Source: Aristolochia californica (lineage: Eukaryota > Streptophyta > Magnoliopsida > Piperales > Aristolochiaceae). Taken from it: a stretch of DNA of 64,000 nucleotides. Of this stretch, positions 9,284 through 19,989 are shown in pieces; the first letter of the stretch is position 1; each line of letters opens with the position of its first letter. Where the stretch lies: NCBI GenBank assembly GCA_029961685.1, contig JARWKL010000007.1:30248027-30312026 (forward strand). Reading direction: 5' to 3'. Both the position numbers and the translations under genes were made by a program. The notes beneath the pieces are model-generated. The model was not told the origin of the DNA and did not search any database. It saw nothing but the letters and a program-made list of their open reading frames with translations.

Positions 9284-9850
9284 TTATTCAGTATATGTCT
9301 GTGGGAGGATGGAGACGAAATACCACAAGAGGAAGAAATTGTGGAAACTGACCACGAAGATCCAGAGATTTCCCTTCATGCTATGATTGGTCTACGCAAT
9401 GCAAGCACAATGCAGGTTAAAGCCCAATTACATCATTTACAGTTACTGGCTTTAGTTGACTCGGGTAGTACACATAATTTCATCAGTCAGCAGGCAGTAG
9501 AACAACTTGGGTTAGTAGTACAGCAACAAAATGGTCTTTCTGTATCAATAGCCAATAGGGCTAAAATTACTAGTGTAGGCATATCACCAGCCACACACTT
9601 TGATATTAAGGGATATAAATTTGTTGCAGATTTTTTGGTGATTCCACTATCAGGATTCGATTTGGTGCTAGGAATTAAATGGCTACAATTGTTGGGACCA
9701 ATACTATGGGATTTCCAAGCTCTGACCATGTCTTTTATAGAGGACCAACATCAGATTATATTGCATGGCACACAAGACCACTCACCTGCGCACTACAGGT
9801 TGCCCAGGTCCAGTCCACAAATACATGCCAGTTATCTCACTTACTTATAG
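9284..9850 (+). pseudogene. F1 aspartic protease region
   Basis: Continues the gag frame past the TGA. A retropepsin active site is seen as ALVDSGSTHNFIS, followed by FLVIPLSGFDLVLGIKWLQLLGPILWDF, the usual second half of plant chromovirus proteases. A one-base loss near 9775 relative to F2 shifts the frame before the RT linker. The enzyme would cleave the Gag-Pol precursor. Confidence 0.88.
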
Positions 9851-10353
9851 AATTTGAGGATATCTTTCAAGACCCTACTGCCTTACCGCCACTTAGGCAC
9901 TATGATCACCGTATCCGTTTTCCGTATCGTTACCCTCACTAACAGAAGGATGAGATTGAAAGGCAGTGCCAGCAGATGTTAGCACAGGGTATTATTCAGC
10001 CCAGCAGGTCTCCTTTTTCTTCACCGATATTACTAGTCCGCAAGCACGATAAGTCATGGAGGTTCTGTGTGGATTACCGACAACTCAATGCCCATACAAT
10101 TAAAGATAAATTTCCTATTCCAGTGGTGGACGAACTGTTAGATGAGCTACATGGAGCTACTATATTTACTAAACTCGATTTGAAATCTGGCTATCATCAA
10201 ATCCGAGTTCATCAATCAGATGTGGAGAAAACAGCATTCCGCACGCATCACAGCCATTTTGAATTCCTCGTAATGCCATTTGGTCTATCAAATGCGCCTT
10301 CCACCTTCCAGGCCCTCATGAATGAGGTATTTTCCCCTCTCTTGCGAAAATAA
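9851..10353 (+). pseudogene. F1 reverse transcriptase, N-terminal half
   Basis: The linker FEDIFQDPTALPPLRHYDHRI is followed by a loss of about 30 bp near 9920 and TAA at 9940-9942. RT then reads [50 protein letters not shown] and [15 protein letters not shown] (containing the first catalytic aspartate) and [18 protein letters not shown] at 10351 replaces the TAT codon seen in F2. Confidence 0.9.
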
Positions 10354-11437
10354 GTATTGGTCTTTTTCGACGATATTTTGGTCTATAGCAACAGCTGGGA
10401 AGAACATCTTCAACACCTTCACCAGGTATTTTCTCTTATACGTTCACATCATTTGGTTTTAAATCGGTCAAAATGTTCTATGGGCACATCAGAAGTGGCA
10501 TATTTGGGTCACGTTATTTCAGCATCAGGGGTGAAGGTAGACCAGAGTAAGATACAAGCGGTCACAGATTGGCCTATTCCTACATCTATTACAGCCTTAA
10601 GCGGATTTTTGGGCCTAGCTGGATATTATAGAAAATTTATTCGTAGCTATGGCCAGCTTGCAGCTCCGCTCAACAATCTCCTCAAGAAAAATGCTTTTAC
10701 CTGGTCAGAGACAGCAGCTCATTACTTTCAGCAATTGAAAGACGCCTTATCATCAGCCCCAGTTTTGCAGCTCCCCGACTTTGAGGAGTCCTTTGTAGTG
10801 GAATGTGATGCTTTAGGGGGCGGTAGTGGGGCAGTGTTGCACCAACAGGGCCACCCGATTGCTTATTTTAGCCGTCAACTGGGCCAACACCACCACAAGT
10901 TGGCAGCTTATGAGAGGGAATTGATTGGATTGGCGAAAGCTATACAGCATTGGCGCCCTTATCTCTGGGAACGTTGTTTTTTGAAATTCACTGATCATTG
11001 CAGCCTCAAGTATCTTCTTGAGCAGCGTCTCACTACTTCACCACAACAGCATTGGTTAAGTAAGCTTATGTGGTTTGACTTTTCTGTCGAGTATAAACCG
11101 GGAAGTTTGAATGTAGGGGCTGATGCCTTATCTCGCCGGGATGTTCCAGAGCCGCAATTAAACGCCATCAGTCAGCCCAAAGCTCTCTTGTTGGATTCTA
11201 TACAGGAAGAGGCACAACAGTACCCAGATATTATCTCCTTATGCAAGGATATCCAGCAGGGCACAACGGCACCACATTGGACGGTTCAGGACAATCTCGT
11301 CCTCTACAAAAACAGAATTTTTCTACACCACACATCCCCTCTGATTAACAGCATTTTGCCTCCTTCCATGACAGTACACATGAGGGCCAACAGAAAACAT
11401 ATTTTTGAATCAGTAGGGAATTTTATTGGAGGGGCAT
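10354..11437 (+). pseudogene. F1 RT C-terminal half and RNase H
   Basis: The RT catalytic box is FFDDILVYS at the start, followed by KCSMGTSEVAYLGHVIS and the RT connection (FLGLAGYYRKFIRSYG). RNase H follows: FVVECDALGGGSGAVLHQ, AYFSRQLG, YERELIGLAKAIQHWRPYL, FTDHCSLKYLLEQR and NVGADALSRR. Degrades RNA from the hybrid during replication. A one-base loss near 11358 breaks the frame in the zinc-binding start of integrase. Confidence 0.9.
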
Positions 11438-12368
11438 GAAGCGCAGTATAACTGATTATGTGGCGGCTTGTCAGACTTGTCAACAGAATAAAGCTGAAAC
11501 ATTAAGTCCAGCGGGGTTGCTCCAACCACTTCAGCTTCTGTCACAGGTCTGGTCTGATATTTCTATGGACTTCATAGATGGACTTCCCTCTTCGTCAGGT
11601 AAATCTGTTATCCTGGTAGTGGTGGATCGTTTCTCTAAATATGGGCATTTCATTCCTCTAGCACATCCTTACACTGCAATGCAGGTAGCTCAACTTTTTA
11701 TGGATAACATTGTACGATTACATGGGATGCCTAATTCAATTACCAATGATAGGGATGCAATCTTTACAAGTACCTTATGGAAAGAACTCTTCAAGTTACA
11801 TGGCACAATGTTAGCCTTTTCTTCAGCCTACCATCCACAGACTGATGGTCAGATAGAGGTCGTCAACAGAACCATTGAAATGTATCTCCGCAGTTTCGTT
11901 GGGGACTCACCTAAGAGGTGGGTTAAGTGGCTCGCCTGGGCTGAGTTCTGTTACAACACCTCCTACCACAGTGCTCTCGGCACAACCCCATTCAAGGTGG
12001 TATATGGTAGAGAACCTCCCCGTCTTTTAGCCTATGAACCAGGGGCCTCTAAAGTTGCAACTTTGGACCAAGCATTGGCTGAAAGAGACACATTCATCAC
12101 AGAGGTGTGCACTCATCTACAGAAGGCACAAAATTCTATGAAACAATATTATGACAAGAAGCACCGGGAAGTCTTCTTTTCTCCTGGAGATTATGTTTGG
12201 TTGCGTCTCCAATACTACAGGCAGCTGTCGTTGACAGCCTCCAAACGTCACAAGCTCTCTCCAAAATATTATGGTCCCTTTCAGGTGATGGACCACATTG
12301 GGACAGTGGCCTACAGATTGCAGCTTCCGCCAGAGGCCAGAATTCATGACGTCTTTCATGTCTCATAA
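11436..12368 (+). pseudogene. F1 integrase
   Basis: The zinc-binding module ends in YVAACQTCQQNKAE. The catalytic core is complete, with D in SDISMDFIDGL, D in ITNDRDAIFTS and E in DGQIEVVNRTIE, the DDE triad that inserts cDNA into DNA. A C-terminal GPY-like module follows (HKLSPKYYGPFQVMDHIG) and then HDVFHVS. TAA at 12366-12368 replaces the CAA of F2 and separates the chromodomain. Confidence 0.9.
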
Positions 12369-12602
12369 TTAAAGGCCTTCCACGGTGATTCCCCCATGCT
12401 GCACACCCCGCTGCCACCACTCCATGAGGGACGTGTACTTTCTACCCTGGCACAGGTATTACAAACTCGTCGTATTCACGGTGATTGGGAGATCTTAGTG
12501 CAATGGGTTGATGCTGACCCCAGTGACACGACATGGGAGCCATTAGCGGCGTTTCGCACCCTCTACCCATACTTTGAGTTTGAGGACAACCTCTTTCTCC
12601 AA
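12369..12602 (+). pseudogene. F1 chromodomain
   Basis: The frame reads LQTRRIHGDWEILVQWVDADPSDTTWEPLAAFRTLYPYFEFED. The aromatic and acidic pattern WEILVQW, DTTWEP is the C-terminal chromodomain of plant chromoviruses, which in the family directs integrase towards chromatin marks. It runs straight into the G-rich polypurine tract. Confidence 0.85.
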
Positions 12603-12634
12603 GGGGGGGGGGGGGGGGGGGGGGGTGGGGGGGG
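12603..12634 (+). repeat. Expanded poly(G) at F1 polypurine tract
   Basis: 23 G, one T, then 8 G, just before the 3' LTR at 12639. In F2 the same place has only 6 G (46825-46830), so this is an expansion of the polypurine tract or a homopolymer sequencing or assembly error. Confidence 0.85.
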
Positions 12635-12638
12635 TTGA

Positions 12639-13063
12639 TGTTATGGACTCCATAGCATCACGAGTTATCCATAGGCATAGGAATTAAATTATGTCAATTT
12701 ACTTTTCATGTAATTTCAATTCGGTTTGGTTTACTTTATTTGGTTTGGTTTAATTTGGGTTGGTTCAGTGTAATGTGGCGTGAACCACTTGACCTAATGG
12801 GTCATCTTTGTATTTTCGTCCTCAACCCTATTTAGGGGGACGTGAAGGAAAAAAGAGGCAAGTATTGAGAAAATTATATTTTACAGGTCTGATTCTCCCT
12901 TTGAGGTCCAAGGTTGAGCTTCCTCCAAAGCTCCTTCATTCTAAATTGAGTTCCACCATTACTCGTTCAAGAAACAAGGTTTCTCTTCCAACGTGAAGAT
13001 CAACCATGGAGGGAAGAGAGGAAAGAAGGGTGACTCGATCCATGGCAAGGGAATAACCTAACA
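12639..13063 (+). repeat. F-type LTR (3' LTR of F1)
   Basis: 425 bp, TGTTATGGACTCC to CCTAACA, with a TATA-like CCCTATTTAGGGGG near 12827. It lacks a segment duplicated in the F2 LTRs (two GATTCTCCCTT-type blocks there, one here). It is followed by a primer site, so it also acts as the head of the TRIM P piece to its right. Confidence 0.88.
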
Positions 13064-13368
13064 TCTTGGTATCAGAGAGGCCTACCACGTTGCGAGTTCG
13101 AGTCCCAGGGCGCGCAAAGGCTGGATTAAAATTACTAGTAGGTTCGGAAGGGGCGACCTAGCGGAGGGGACAACCTGGAGAACTGCGAAGGGGCACTAGG
13201 AGTAGGCCGCCGCTAGAGTAGGCCACCGGGTTGGGCCAGTGTCATTGCGCCGCCATGGTCGTCGGCTCGCGAAGGTGGGGTGTGATGTTATGGTCCTAGG
13301 GTTAAGTACCTATGTCTTCCGCTCCTAACAGGCCGATCTTTTGGGTAGTATTGGCTAGGTGCTTAACA
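13064..13368 (+). mobile_element. TRIM P interior and LTR joined to F LTR
   Basis: Primer site TTGGTATCAGAGAGG (from 13066), about 220 bp of GC-rich non-coding interior with a T-arm-like motif GTTCGAGTCC at 13096-13105, then an 83-bp TRIM P LTR at 13286-13368 (TGTTATGG to GCTTAACA). The expected left TRIM P LTR is absent; an F LTR stands in its place, as in F2. Confidence 0.75.
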
Positions 13369-13896
13369 GCCGACTCAAGTATCACCAATAATTACCACAT
13401 TTATTACTGCGAGTGAAGATTCTTGATCTTCAATTTTTATTGCTCTTTCTTGTACTTCTTGTACTTCTCCCCCTCAAGCTGGGAGGTAATGGCAATGTTC
13501 CCAGAGATCTTTCTTTTGATATATAATTCTCCATATAAAGTCTCATTCTTGATAGCATAAAATAACTCAGAAGTTGGAACTTTCTACTACTGCATGAACC
13601 TCTTTTGCAATCTGACCTTTGGTGCTTCAAATATCGATTTCTCTTTGCAGATAACTCCGACTGGAAAAAATCATTTTCCTTGGAAATAGGAATCGAATAT
13701 CTTTCCTTCAATATATAATTTGCAATATGAAAAGCTCAGTATAGATATGAAAACATAAATCAAATAACAGGTATAGAGAGACTGAAAAAAAAAAAGATAA
13801 ATACAAACCTAAACTGATAGAGATAATAGATCAGAAAAGGATCACATTACCTCTATGGGTTGACCAAGTCAACTCACAGAACCTACTTTGATACCA
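13369..13896 (-). repeat. Copia A leader, minus strand
   Basis: Reverse complement of copia A leader: about 13440-13700 contains units of the diverged 191-bp repeat, and about 13700-13850 the region just after the primer site. The primer site in reverse complement (TTTGATACCA) is at 13887-13896. The first about 70 bases are unassigned. No coding function. Confidence 0.7.
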
Positions 13897-14337
13897 TGTT
13901 GAATTTTTGGAAAGGAGAAATACTTCATTGACTTTTTTTAATCAGGGTACATGAACCTCTATTTATAATAGAGGAAGGTAGTAGAGTCCAATTACAATTG
14001 AACTACCTTTGTCCCAATTACACCCAAACTCTAACACTTAAAGATAAGTCCTAGCATAGTTAAATAACCCAATATAAATAGAAGACTAACATGACTAAAA
14101 CACCTTTAAACTGAAACTCTTCTGTGAGACCTCCTTCCATAATAATTGTGGCTTTGAAAGACTTCTTCTTGTGTAAGACTCATAATGCCACCTCGGTGAT
14201 CATGGTGTGTCCCAGCAGCTCGTGTGATTATGGTGGGTCCATATCTTATGGGCTTGGGCCCATATTCCAACACACTTGGATATGTGAGCATTCCTTGGTC
14301 ATGTGGGCTTGGGCCCGTCTTCCAACATTCTCCATCT
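13897..14337 (-). repeat. Copia A LTR, minus strand
   Basis: 441 bp, the same length as the plus-strand copy at 53248-53688. In its own orientation it starts TGTTGGAAG and ends TTCAACA. A palindromic TATA box, CCTCTATTATAAATAGAGG, is visible in reverse complement near 13963. It sits at the broken end of copia H1. Confidence 0.88.
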
Positions 14338-15359
14338 CAATAACTGGAAGATCTCTTAATTGAATCACTTCAGACTTCTTGGCTTCAACACTTGTTCTCT
14401 CGGACTCTGTTCTCAACCTGTCTTTATACAGGACACCTTGATTGAAGATCACATCCTTGCTCCAAATAACCTTAGGAATTTTTTCATACCATCATGGCCA
14501 ATAAAGAAATATATCTTAGATTTAGCATCAAGTTTATTTCTAACAGCATAATCAATATGAGTATTAGAAACACAACCAAAAATTTTCAAGAAAGAATGCT
14601 TTATCTCTTTGCCGCTCTAGACCTCTTATGGTAATTTTCAATCCAAAGGTGTTGAGGGACCTCTTTTGATCAAATAGGCAGTGATGCTAATAGCCTCAGA
14701 AAAAAACATCTTTGGCAATCCCACATGCAATCTCTTGCTCCTAGCATGCTCATTCATAGTCCTATTCATCATCTTTGTCACACCATTCTGTTGAGGTTTT
14801 CTAGTAATGGTTTTCTTCATCTTGATTTCATTATCAGCACAGTACCACTTGAAATTATCATCTATGTATTCTCCCCCATTATCTGATTGCAAGCACTTCA
14901 CCTTCAAATCTGTCTCATTCTCAACCATTGTTCTCCATCTCTTCAATGTATTAAAGACATCAGATTTGTTTTTTAGGAAAAAAACCCATACCTTTTTGTT
15001 TGCATCATCAATAAATGTCACATAGTAGTTAGAACCATCAAAGGAGGTAATAGTTGAAGGCCCCCACACATCCGTGTGAACCAACTCTAGTTTTACTGTC
15101 TTTTTTTCTTTTCCAGCCTTAGAAAAGCTAAACCTTTTCTGCTTGCTGAAAATACAGCCTTCACACGAACTATTGTTTACATTTTTTAACCCTGGTAGCT
15201 TCTCTTTGGACTAAAGCACTTTCATTTCCTTCTCACTCATGTGACCGAGCCTACGACAAATTAGAATCAGTAACAGCATCAACAACAACAACCGTGTCTT
15301 TTCAAGTGGAAGTTATGTACATAGTTCCATTTTTAACTCCTCGTGCCACAACCGTGGCT
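14338..15359 (-). pseudogene. Copia H1 integrase region
   Basis: Minus-strand Ty1/copia integrase core, ORF 14638-15084: MVHTDVWGPS and FIDDANKKVWVFFLKNKS, QSDNGGEY with the second catalytic aspartate, and TRKPQQNGVTKMMNRTMNE, where V-E-R of the catalytic glutamate motif has become V-T-K. The GAG-pre-integrase part (KLPGLKN and KQKRFSFSK-like text) is at 15090-15240. Truncated on the left by copia A, interrupted on the right at 15360 by the 3.2-kb insertion. Compare H2 40570-41758. Confidence 0.85.
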
Positions 15360-15365
15360 CCCTTT

Positions 15366-15394
15366 GTGGTGGTGGTGGTGGTGGTGGTGGTGGT

Positions 15395-15434
<40 letters not shown>

Positions 15435-15449
15435 GGGGGGGGGGGGGGG
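15366..15449. repeat. (GGT)n microsatellite and long poly(G)
   Basis: About nine GGT units, then 39 G, one T and 15 G. It begins at the left edge of the 3.2-kb insertion. ORFs across it (poly-Gly or poly-Pro) are artefacts of low complexity. Confidence 0.9.
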
Positions 15450-15588
15450 TTGTGGTTAGCCATCTTGAAGTCTGAGATGATCTTCAACCGCATGATGCCT
15501 TTCAACACTTGAAGTCGTTAGTGGAGCACAGATGACATTTCATCTGGATGCAGGGGATGAAACTGTCCTTCATCTCCACTATTTAAAA

Positions 15589-15636
15589 TCCTTCATCTCA
15601 AAGAAGGCCATATTTGATCTTCTTTGAGATGAAGGA
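15589..15636. repeat. Perfect 18-bp hairpin
   Basis: Arms TCCTTCATCTCAAAGAAG (15589-15606) and its exact reverse complement (15619-15636) with a 12-bp loop. It lies just upstream of the CT-rich block. The arm sequence also appears in shorter form near 15575. Confidence 0.85.
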
Positions 15637-15639
15637 TGC

Positions 15640-15990
15640 GTGATGCTTGCTTTTCCCCTCTCTCTCCTCGTACCCCCTCTCTCCTCGCACTCCCTCTCTC
15701 ATCTCCCTGCGCCTCCGACGTCGTTGCTGCCTCTCTTCTCTCGGATTCTCATCTCACGCCTCTATCTCTACTCCCTCTCGTCTCCAGCCTCTATCTCTCG
15801 GTCTTCTCTCGGACTCGCCCTCTCTCATCTTCCTGCCTCCCTCACTTCTCTTGGACTCACTCTCCGTTTTCTCTCTCGTTTCTCTCTTTCTTATCCGTCT
15901 CGACCTCCCTTTCTTCTCCCTCTTCTCCCTCTCTTCACCCTTTTAGCCTCCCACTCCCTTCTCTCTCTGGCTATTCTCCTTTCCCCCAAA
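15640..15990. repeat. CT-rich low-complexity block
   Basis: Nearly pure pyrimidine run rich in CTCTCTC, TCTCC and CCTCC. Three overlapping plus-strand ORFs here are serine/leucine/proline-rich by composition only. It resembles a plant 5' leader, but no gene follows that I can recognise. Confidence 0.75.
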
Positions 15991-16194
15991 ATACCTTTTG
16001 ATTTCGTTCGATTTTGACATTGGGGCATCGATTGCTTAATTTCTACTTTGATTAGCATCGATTTCCCCATTCGGCATCGATTTCACCCTTTGGCTTCAGT
16101 TTTCCCAAAATTTCATAAGGTTTGACTAAACCCTAATTTTTTTCATTAAATTAGTGTTTTATTTGATTAAATTTTATTTTCAGTACCTAATTGG

Positions 16195-16600
16195 GGGTTA
16201 TTTGTGCATAATTGTGGGATTTAGGGTTACGGTTTAGGGTCTAAATTCTTGATTCGTGTTAGGGATGATTTTTAGGGTTTGGTGCTTGGTATTTAAGGGT
16301 CCTGTAATTAGGGTGTAGGGTTTATGGTTAAGGATTTAGGGTATTTTAGGGATTAGGGTTTTTAAGGTTTAGGGGGTTTGGGGTTTTTAAGGTTTTGGGG
16401 GTTTTGTGTTTTTAAGCTCTAGGTTTTTTTGGGTTTAGGGTCTGGAATTATGGTGTAGGGTTTAGGGTTTAGGGATTCTAAGGTTTAGGGGGTCTAGGGT
16501 TTAGGGTATTATGTTATGGAATTAGTGTTTATGGTTTAGAGTTTAGTAGGTGATAGGGTTTGACTTTAGGGTTTGATGGTTTATGGTTTAGTTTTTATTA
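16195..16600. repeat. Degenerate telomere-like TTTAGGG tract
   Basis: Many dispersed TTTAGGG and GGGTTTAGGG motifs with irregular spacing (for example around 16460-16510). Too degenerate for a recent telomere insertion; an old interstitial telomeric tract or a promoter/intron rich in telobox motifs are both possible. Confidence 0.6.
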
Positions 16601-18579
16601 GGGGTTTTTTAGTCCAATTCTAACAAGGCTGAGTCGCCTACATGGGCGTCCATTAGCCAACAAAACCCAACCCCCATCACTGACAAGGTATAGTTCATAG
16701 TGACTGCGAAGTTATATGGGGCTCTATCATGGGTGTTCGGTTAATTTGGACTTGATGTGTGTGTTTTCTCATTGTTTAGTGCATATGTAGTAGTGAAAAT
16801 AGTTTTATTAATTTTGAAATGTTTTAGAATGTTGTTGAGAATTTTTGAAGTGCTATGGAATGTTTTTGCCATGTGGTGAGGAGATTCGGGTGTTATACAT
16901 ATCCACCACATGGTATTCTATATTTCATGGTTTGTGTTTCAGTGATGGGATTTTTTTTAATGTTCCCTTCGTATGTGATTTTTGCATGTTTTACTCAATC
17001 GATACAAGCTATGTTTGATGTGTATCGTTGTCCCACGTTCTAATCGTGCCAGCTTGTTAAACACTGAATCGTGATTACCAAAAACAAGAAACCCACATAT
17101 GTGAATTTTGGTTGGTCAGTTCACCTTCTATCATTTCTGTGGTAGTTTTCCTTTCTTGCTCTCTCAGTTATTTGTTGATTTCATAAAAATGAACAATTCA
17201 ATCTGCCTTGGTTAATATTTGTAGGCGTGCCATACAAAAGCAGAATATGAGGAATACGGTGCAAGTATTTGCCGAACAAACCCCGTCTTTAAAGGGATGT
17301 ATTGAAGTTGGCATGATTTTCTTTATGGCAGTTTCTTCCATTTGTCCAATTGTACACATTTCAAACAGCCTTTCTTACTCCCGCCTTACTAGTCCAGATA
17401 TCTTCTTCATGGCCATATACCAGTATACTGACCTATCTGCAACTTGTCGTTGGAAATGTACTATGAACAAAAGTTTTGTTTCGAGTGCAGGTATTCCAGC
17501 ATGGAAGGTTTTTAAGAAGCTACTGCCTGTACACATTTGTAGGTAGGGGTTTTGGGCACCGTAGACATTAGACATGACGCTAAGATGAATGGTATTTTAG
17601 CATTCTTCTTAGATGATTCTAAGTAGCATTTTTTGTATTGATTTATTTCATTAGGAGGAAGTTCCACATTGTAAAAGATTATTATGTTCTTTTTTTGTTC
17701 ATTTCAATTTCTTTAGCTTAGATTGGTATTTGTAGACAATGAACTGTTTATCAGAGGGAGTTTTGAGAATTTAAAGTGAATTATTGCAGATTGATGGGAA
17801 CTTAGGATGATTTGATACAGAACTTACAAAGGCCCTCCTCTCCAAAACACTATTTGATTCAATTCACTATACAAGGCAAATGATGGCTTCCACATAAAGA
17901 GGGGAACAGGTTAAATAAGTTTGAATCTAAATGCTTCAAATGAATAAATTTGGAAATTCATGGTTAACTGTGTTGCACATATACACACTAAAGAGCTAAT
18001 CAAAAAAATTCTTAATAACTCATTTTAAAGAAAGCTCAAAGGTGTTGGGACTAATTCCTGATCTACCTTTTTAAATTCAAATGAAAAATAGAACAATGCT
18101 TTATTTGAATAATCTTTCTTTTAGGTTATTAATAAAGTTGTATATGTATTTATTTATTATTTTTGTTCAATTTTATTACTATATTAAACTTCATATTTAA
18201 GTCTGTGGTAAATAAAATATAATTAAAGTATGCATTTGATTATTTAATTACTTTTAATGTTGTCAAAATATATTATTAATTAATACCATGTAAAAAATCT
18301 ATCTTAAGTTATTAATATAATATTTTTTAATCATTAATCATATTTATTTTTTATTTACTCTATCGTATTAGTGATTTAATAGTGGTAATTAAAATATTGT
18401 TAACTCAAGCACTTGGTTTAATTAACTTATTTTTATAATTAATAAAATCAATGGTTTTAAATTTCGAAGATGAAGATGAACATGAACATGTCCACGCTAA
18501 CACCCATTTCGAAGATGAAGATCATGTAAATGCATGAGATGAAGATCAAGATCATATTTTCGTTTTGTTGACTAAGCCC
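16601..18579. other. Gene-free AT-rich part of the 3.2-kb insertion
   Basis: A 112-codon plus-strand ORF at 17208-17546 has no family I recognise and no supporting features. Bases 18000-18450 are very AT-rich. The last 130 bases carry repeated GAAGATGAAGAT-like motifs. Confidence 0.4.
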
Positions 18580-18588
18580 CCCTTGGTG

Positions 18589-18800
18589 ATTTTCCATGAA
18601 GCACCATTAAAAGTCACATTATGACTTTCATCAAAAAGCTGCCCTACTTAGATCTGATTGCCCAAATTAGTTTTGGTAGATACCTCACCTTGTGAATTTT
18701 CCACACTGACCCGTTAGACATCCTCAAACTGACATTACCAATACCGACAATATCCAAAGGTTCTCCATCAGCAATATACACCTTCCTGAAGAATCCAAAG
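18589..18800 (-). pseudogene. Copia H1 protease remnant
   Basis: Minus strand, matching the H2 protease ORF at 47452-47673: text like LVMSV and CGKFTR with stops corresponds to NVSLRMSNGSVWKIHKVRHVP in H2. The continuity of H1 across the 3.2-kb insertion confirms the target duplication. Similarity fades near 18800. Confidence 0.7.
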
Positions 18801-19989
18801 CGCATTCTTAACTTGACACATTGAGTACATCTTTCATCCCAAATTCTCTCAAATCCACTCCATTCTTCAATAATATATGTGATGAGCCACCATGGGCCAA
18901 TTTCCTTGGACTTGAAAATAACCTATTGGAAATGGCTCCTACAATTTAAATCCCAAAATGTATGGTTTTTTCTTCTTCAACCAATATATAGGAGAACTTT
19001 GTCACTATTTTTCAAGGTTGTAGTAGTTTTGCAATACACTGGGTACCCTCTATCCAGTGTCAAGACCCTATCAAAATTTTGAGAAGTTCTACTTCAATTT
19101 GTTTTACCACATTGTCTTGTGTGGAGTTGGGCCAAAGTGGATTCCTTTTTTGGAGATCACAGGTAATATACCATATTCCCTTGTTCTCTACACCAAATAA
19201 GCTATTTATTGTGGTTTGGGAAATCTCTATCGTGGTGCCTTCATCAACAATGTGCTCAACCCACATGTGCATTTAAAATAATTAAATTCCTATGTCATTG
19301 ACTATATAATTGTGCAAGTTATACAATTACTCTAACTTGTTCTTCTTCAACATTGAGCTAAGACCATCTACTTCTACAATAAGCCTTCAGACTATAGATT
19401 TCCCTTCCAAGACCTCTCTCTTCTCTCTCAGAAAAGTATCTTTAAAATAAAAAATTGCACACTAGGGGAGTAAGGATGGCTTACACAAATCATCCTTTCT
19501 AGATTAACCAAACTTGATTATTAATTTTGAGATTGGGGAACAATTCAAGGATGGATTAGGGTACTAAGTCATCGAAACATAGTCATTTTTTACTTCCTTG
19601 GGGTTTTCTTTTTCCTCTTCATTTTTGGCCAGAGAGTCAAATCATCAACGACATCATAAAAAATTTTGGGGAGGTCAGAGGACGCCATTGAAGGTGAATT
19701 TTTTATCTCTAGTGTTCATTTCCATTACCAAGGAGGGTTAGTAAATTTCAAAGTTTAAAGTTTCATTCCTCGAATGTTCACTACAGTTCATGGTCTAATC
19801 TACATGGGACTAGTCAATGTTTCCCAAATCTCAAGCTAATAATGAATTTAAATTACTTTCTCATAGCTTGGCTGGGAACATTATCACCATGTATTGTGGT
19901 CAAATGATCTTGGGTAACCGAATTTTGTTCGGGCCCCACAATCGTCATATTGAAGTCAAGTTGAATCTACCCTTGGGTATCCAAATATG
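18801..19989. other. Unassigned repeat-like DNA
   Basis: The minus strand holds short open stretches (for example 19060-19272, starting MHMWVEHIVDEGTTIEISQ) separated by stops. It looks like decayed coding sequence of an element, but I cannot name the domain. No LTR edges seen. Confidence 0.35.

Larger units (their letters stand above)
8219..13063 (+). mobile_element. F1, gypsy chromovirus, 5' LTR missing
   Basis: Order gag, protease, RT, RNase H, integrase, chromodomain, 3' LTR: Ty3/gypsy chromovirus. Nearly identical to F2 (41763-47281) over the coding region. The 5' LTR is replaced by a minus-strand TRIM P. Breaks against F2: TGA at the end of gag, a 1-bp loss near 9775, a loss of about 30 bp near 9920, TAA at 9940 and 10351, a 1-bp loss near 11358, and TAA at 12366. 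Despite these, long frames survive, so decay is recent. Confidence 0.93.
15369..18579. mobile_element. Unclassified 3.2-kb insertion in copia H1
   Basis: Copia H1 is interrupted here and resumes at 18589. The flanks carry a near-perfect 9-bp duplication, CCCTTTGTG at 15360-15368 and CCCTTGGTG at 18580-18588, while H2 has a single CCCTTAGTG at the equivalent place. A 9-bp duplication is the usual size for Mutator-like elements, but I see no clear terminal inverted repeats: the left end is a GGT/poly(G) tract and the right end GTTGACTAAGCCC. It contains a CT-rich block, a telomere-like block and AT-rich DNA, with no recognised protein. Confidence 0.6.

Noticed and set aside
15294..15512. Glycine- or proline-rich protein ORFs on both strands
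   Set aside because: They are translations of the GGT/poly(G) tract.
15636..16017. Three overlapping Ser/Leu/Pro-rich ORFs
   Set aside because: All three frames are open because the stretch is almost pure pyrimidine; no domain is seen.
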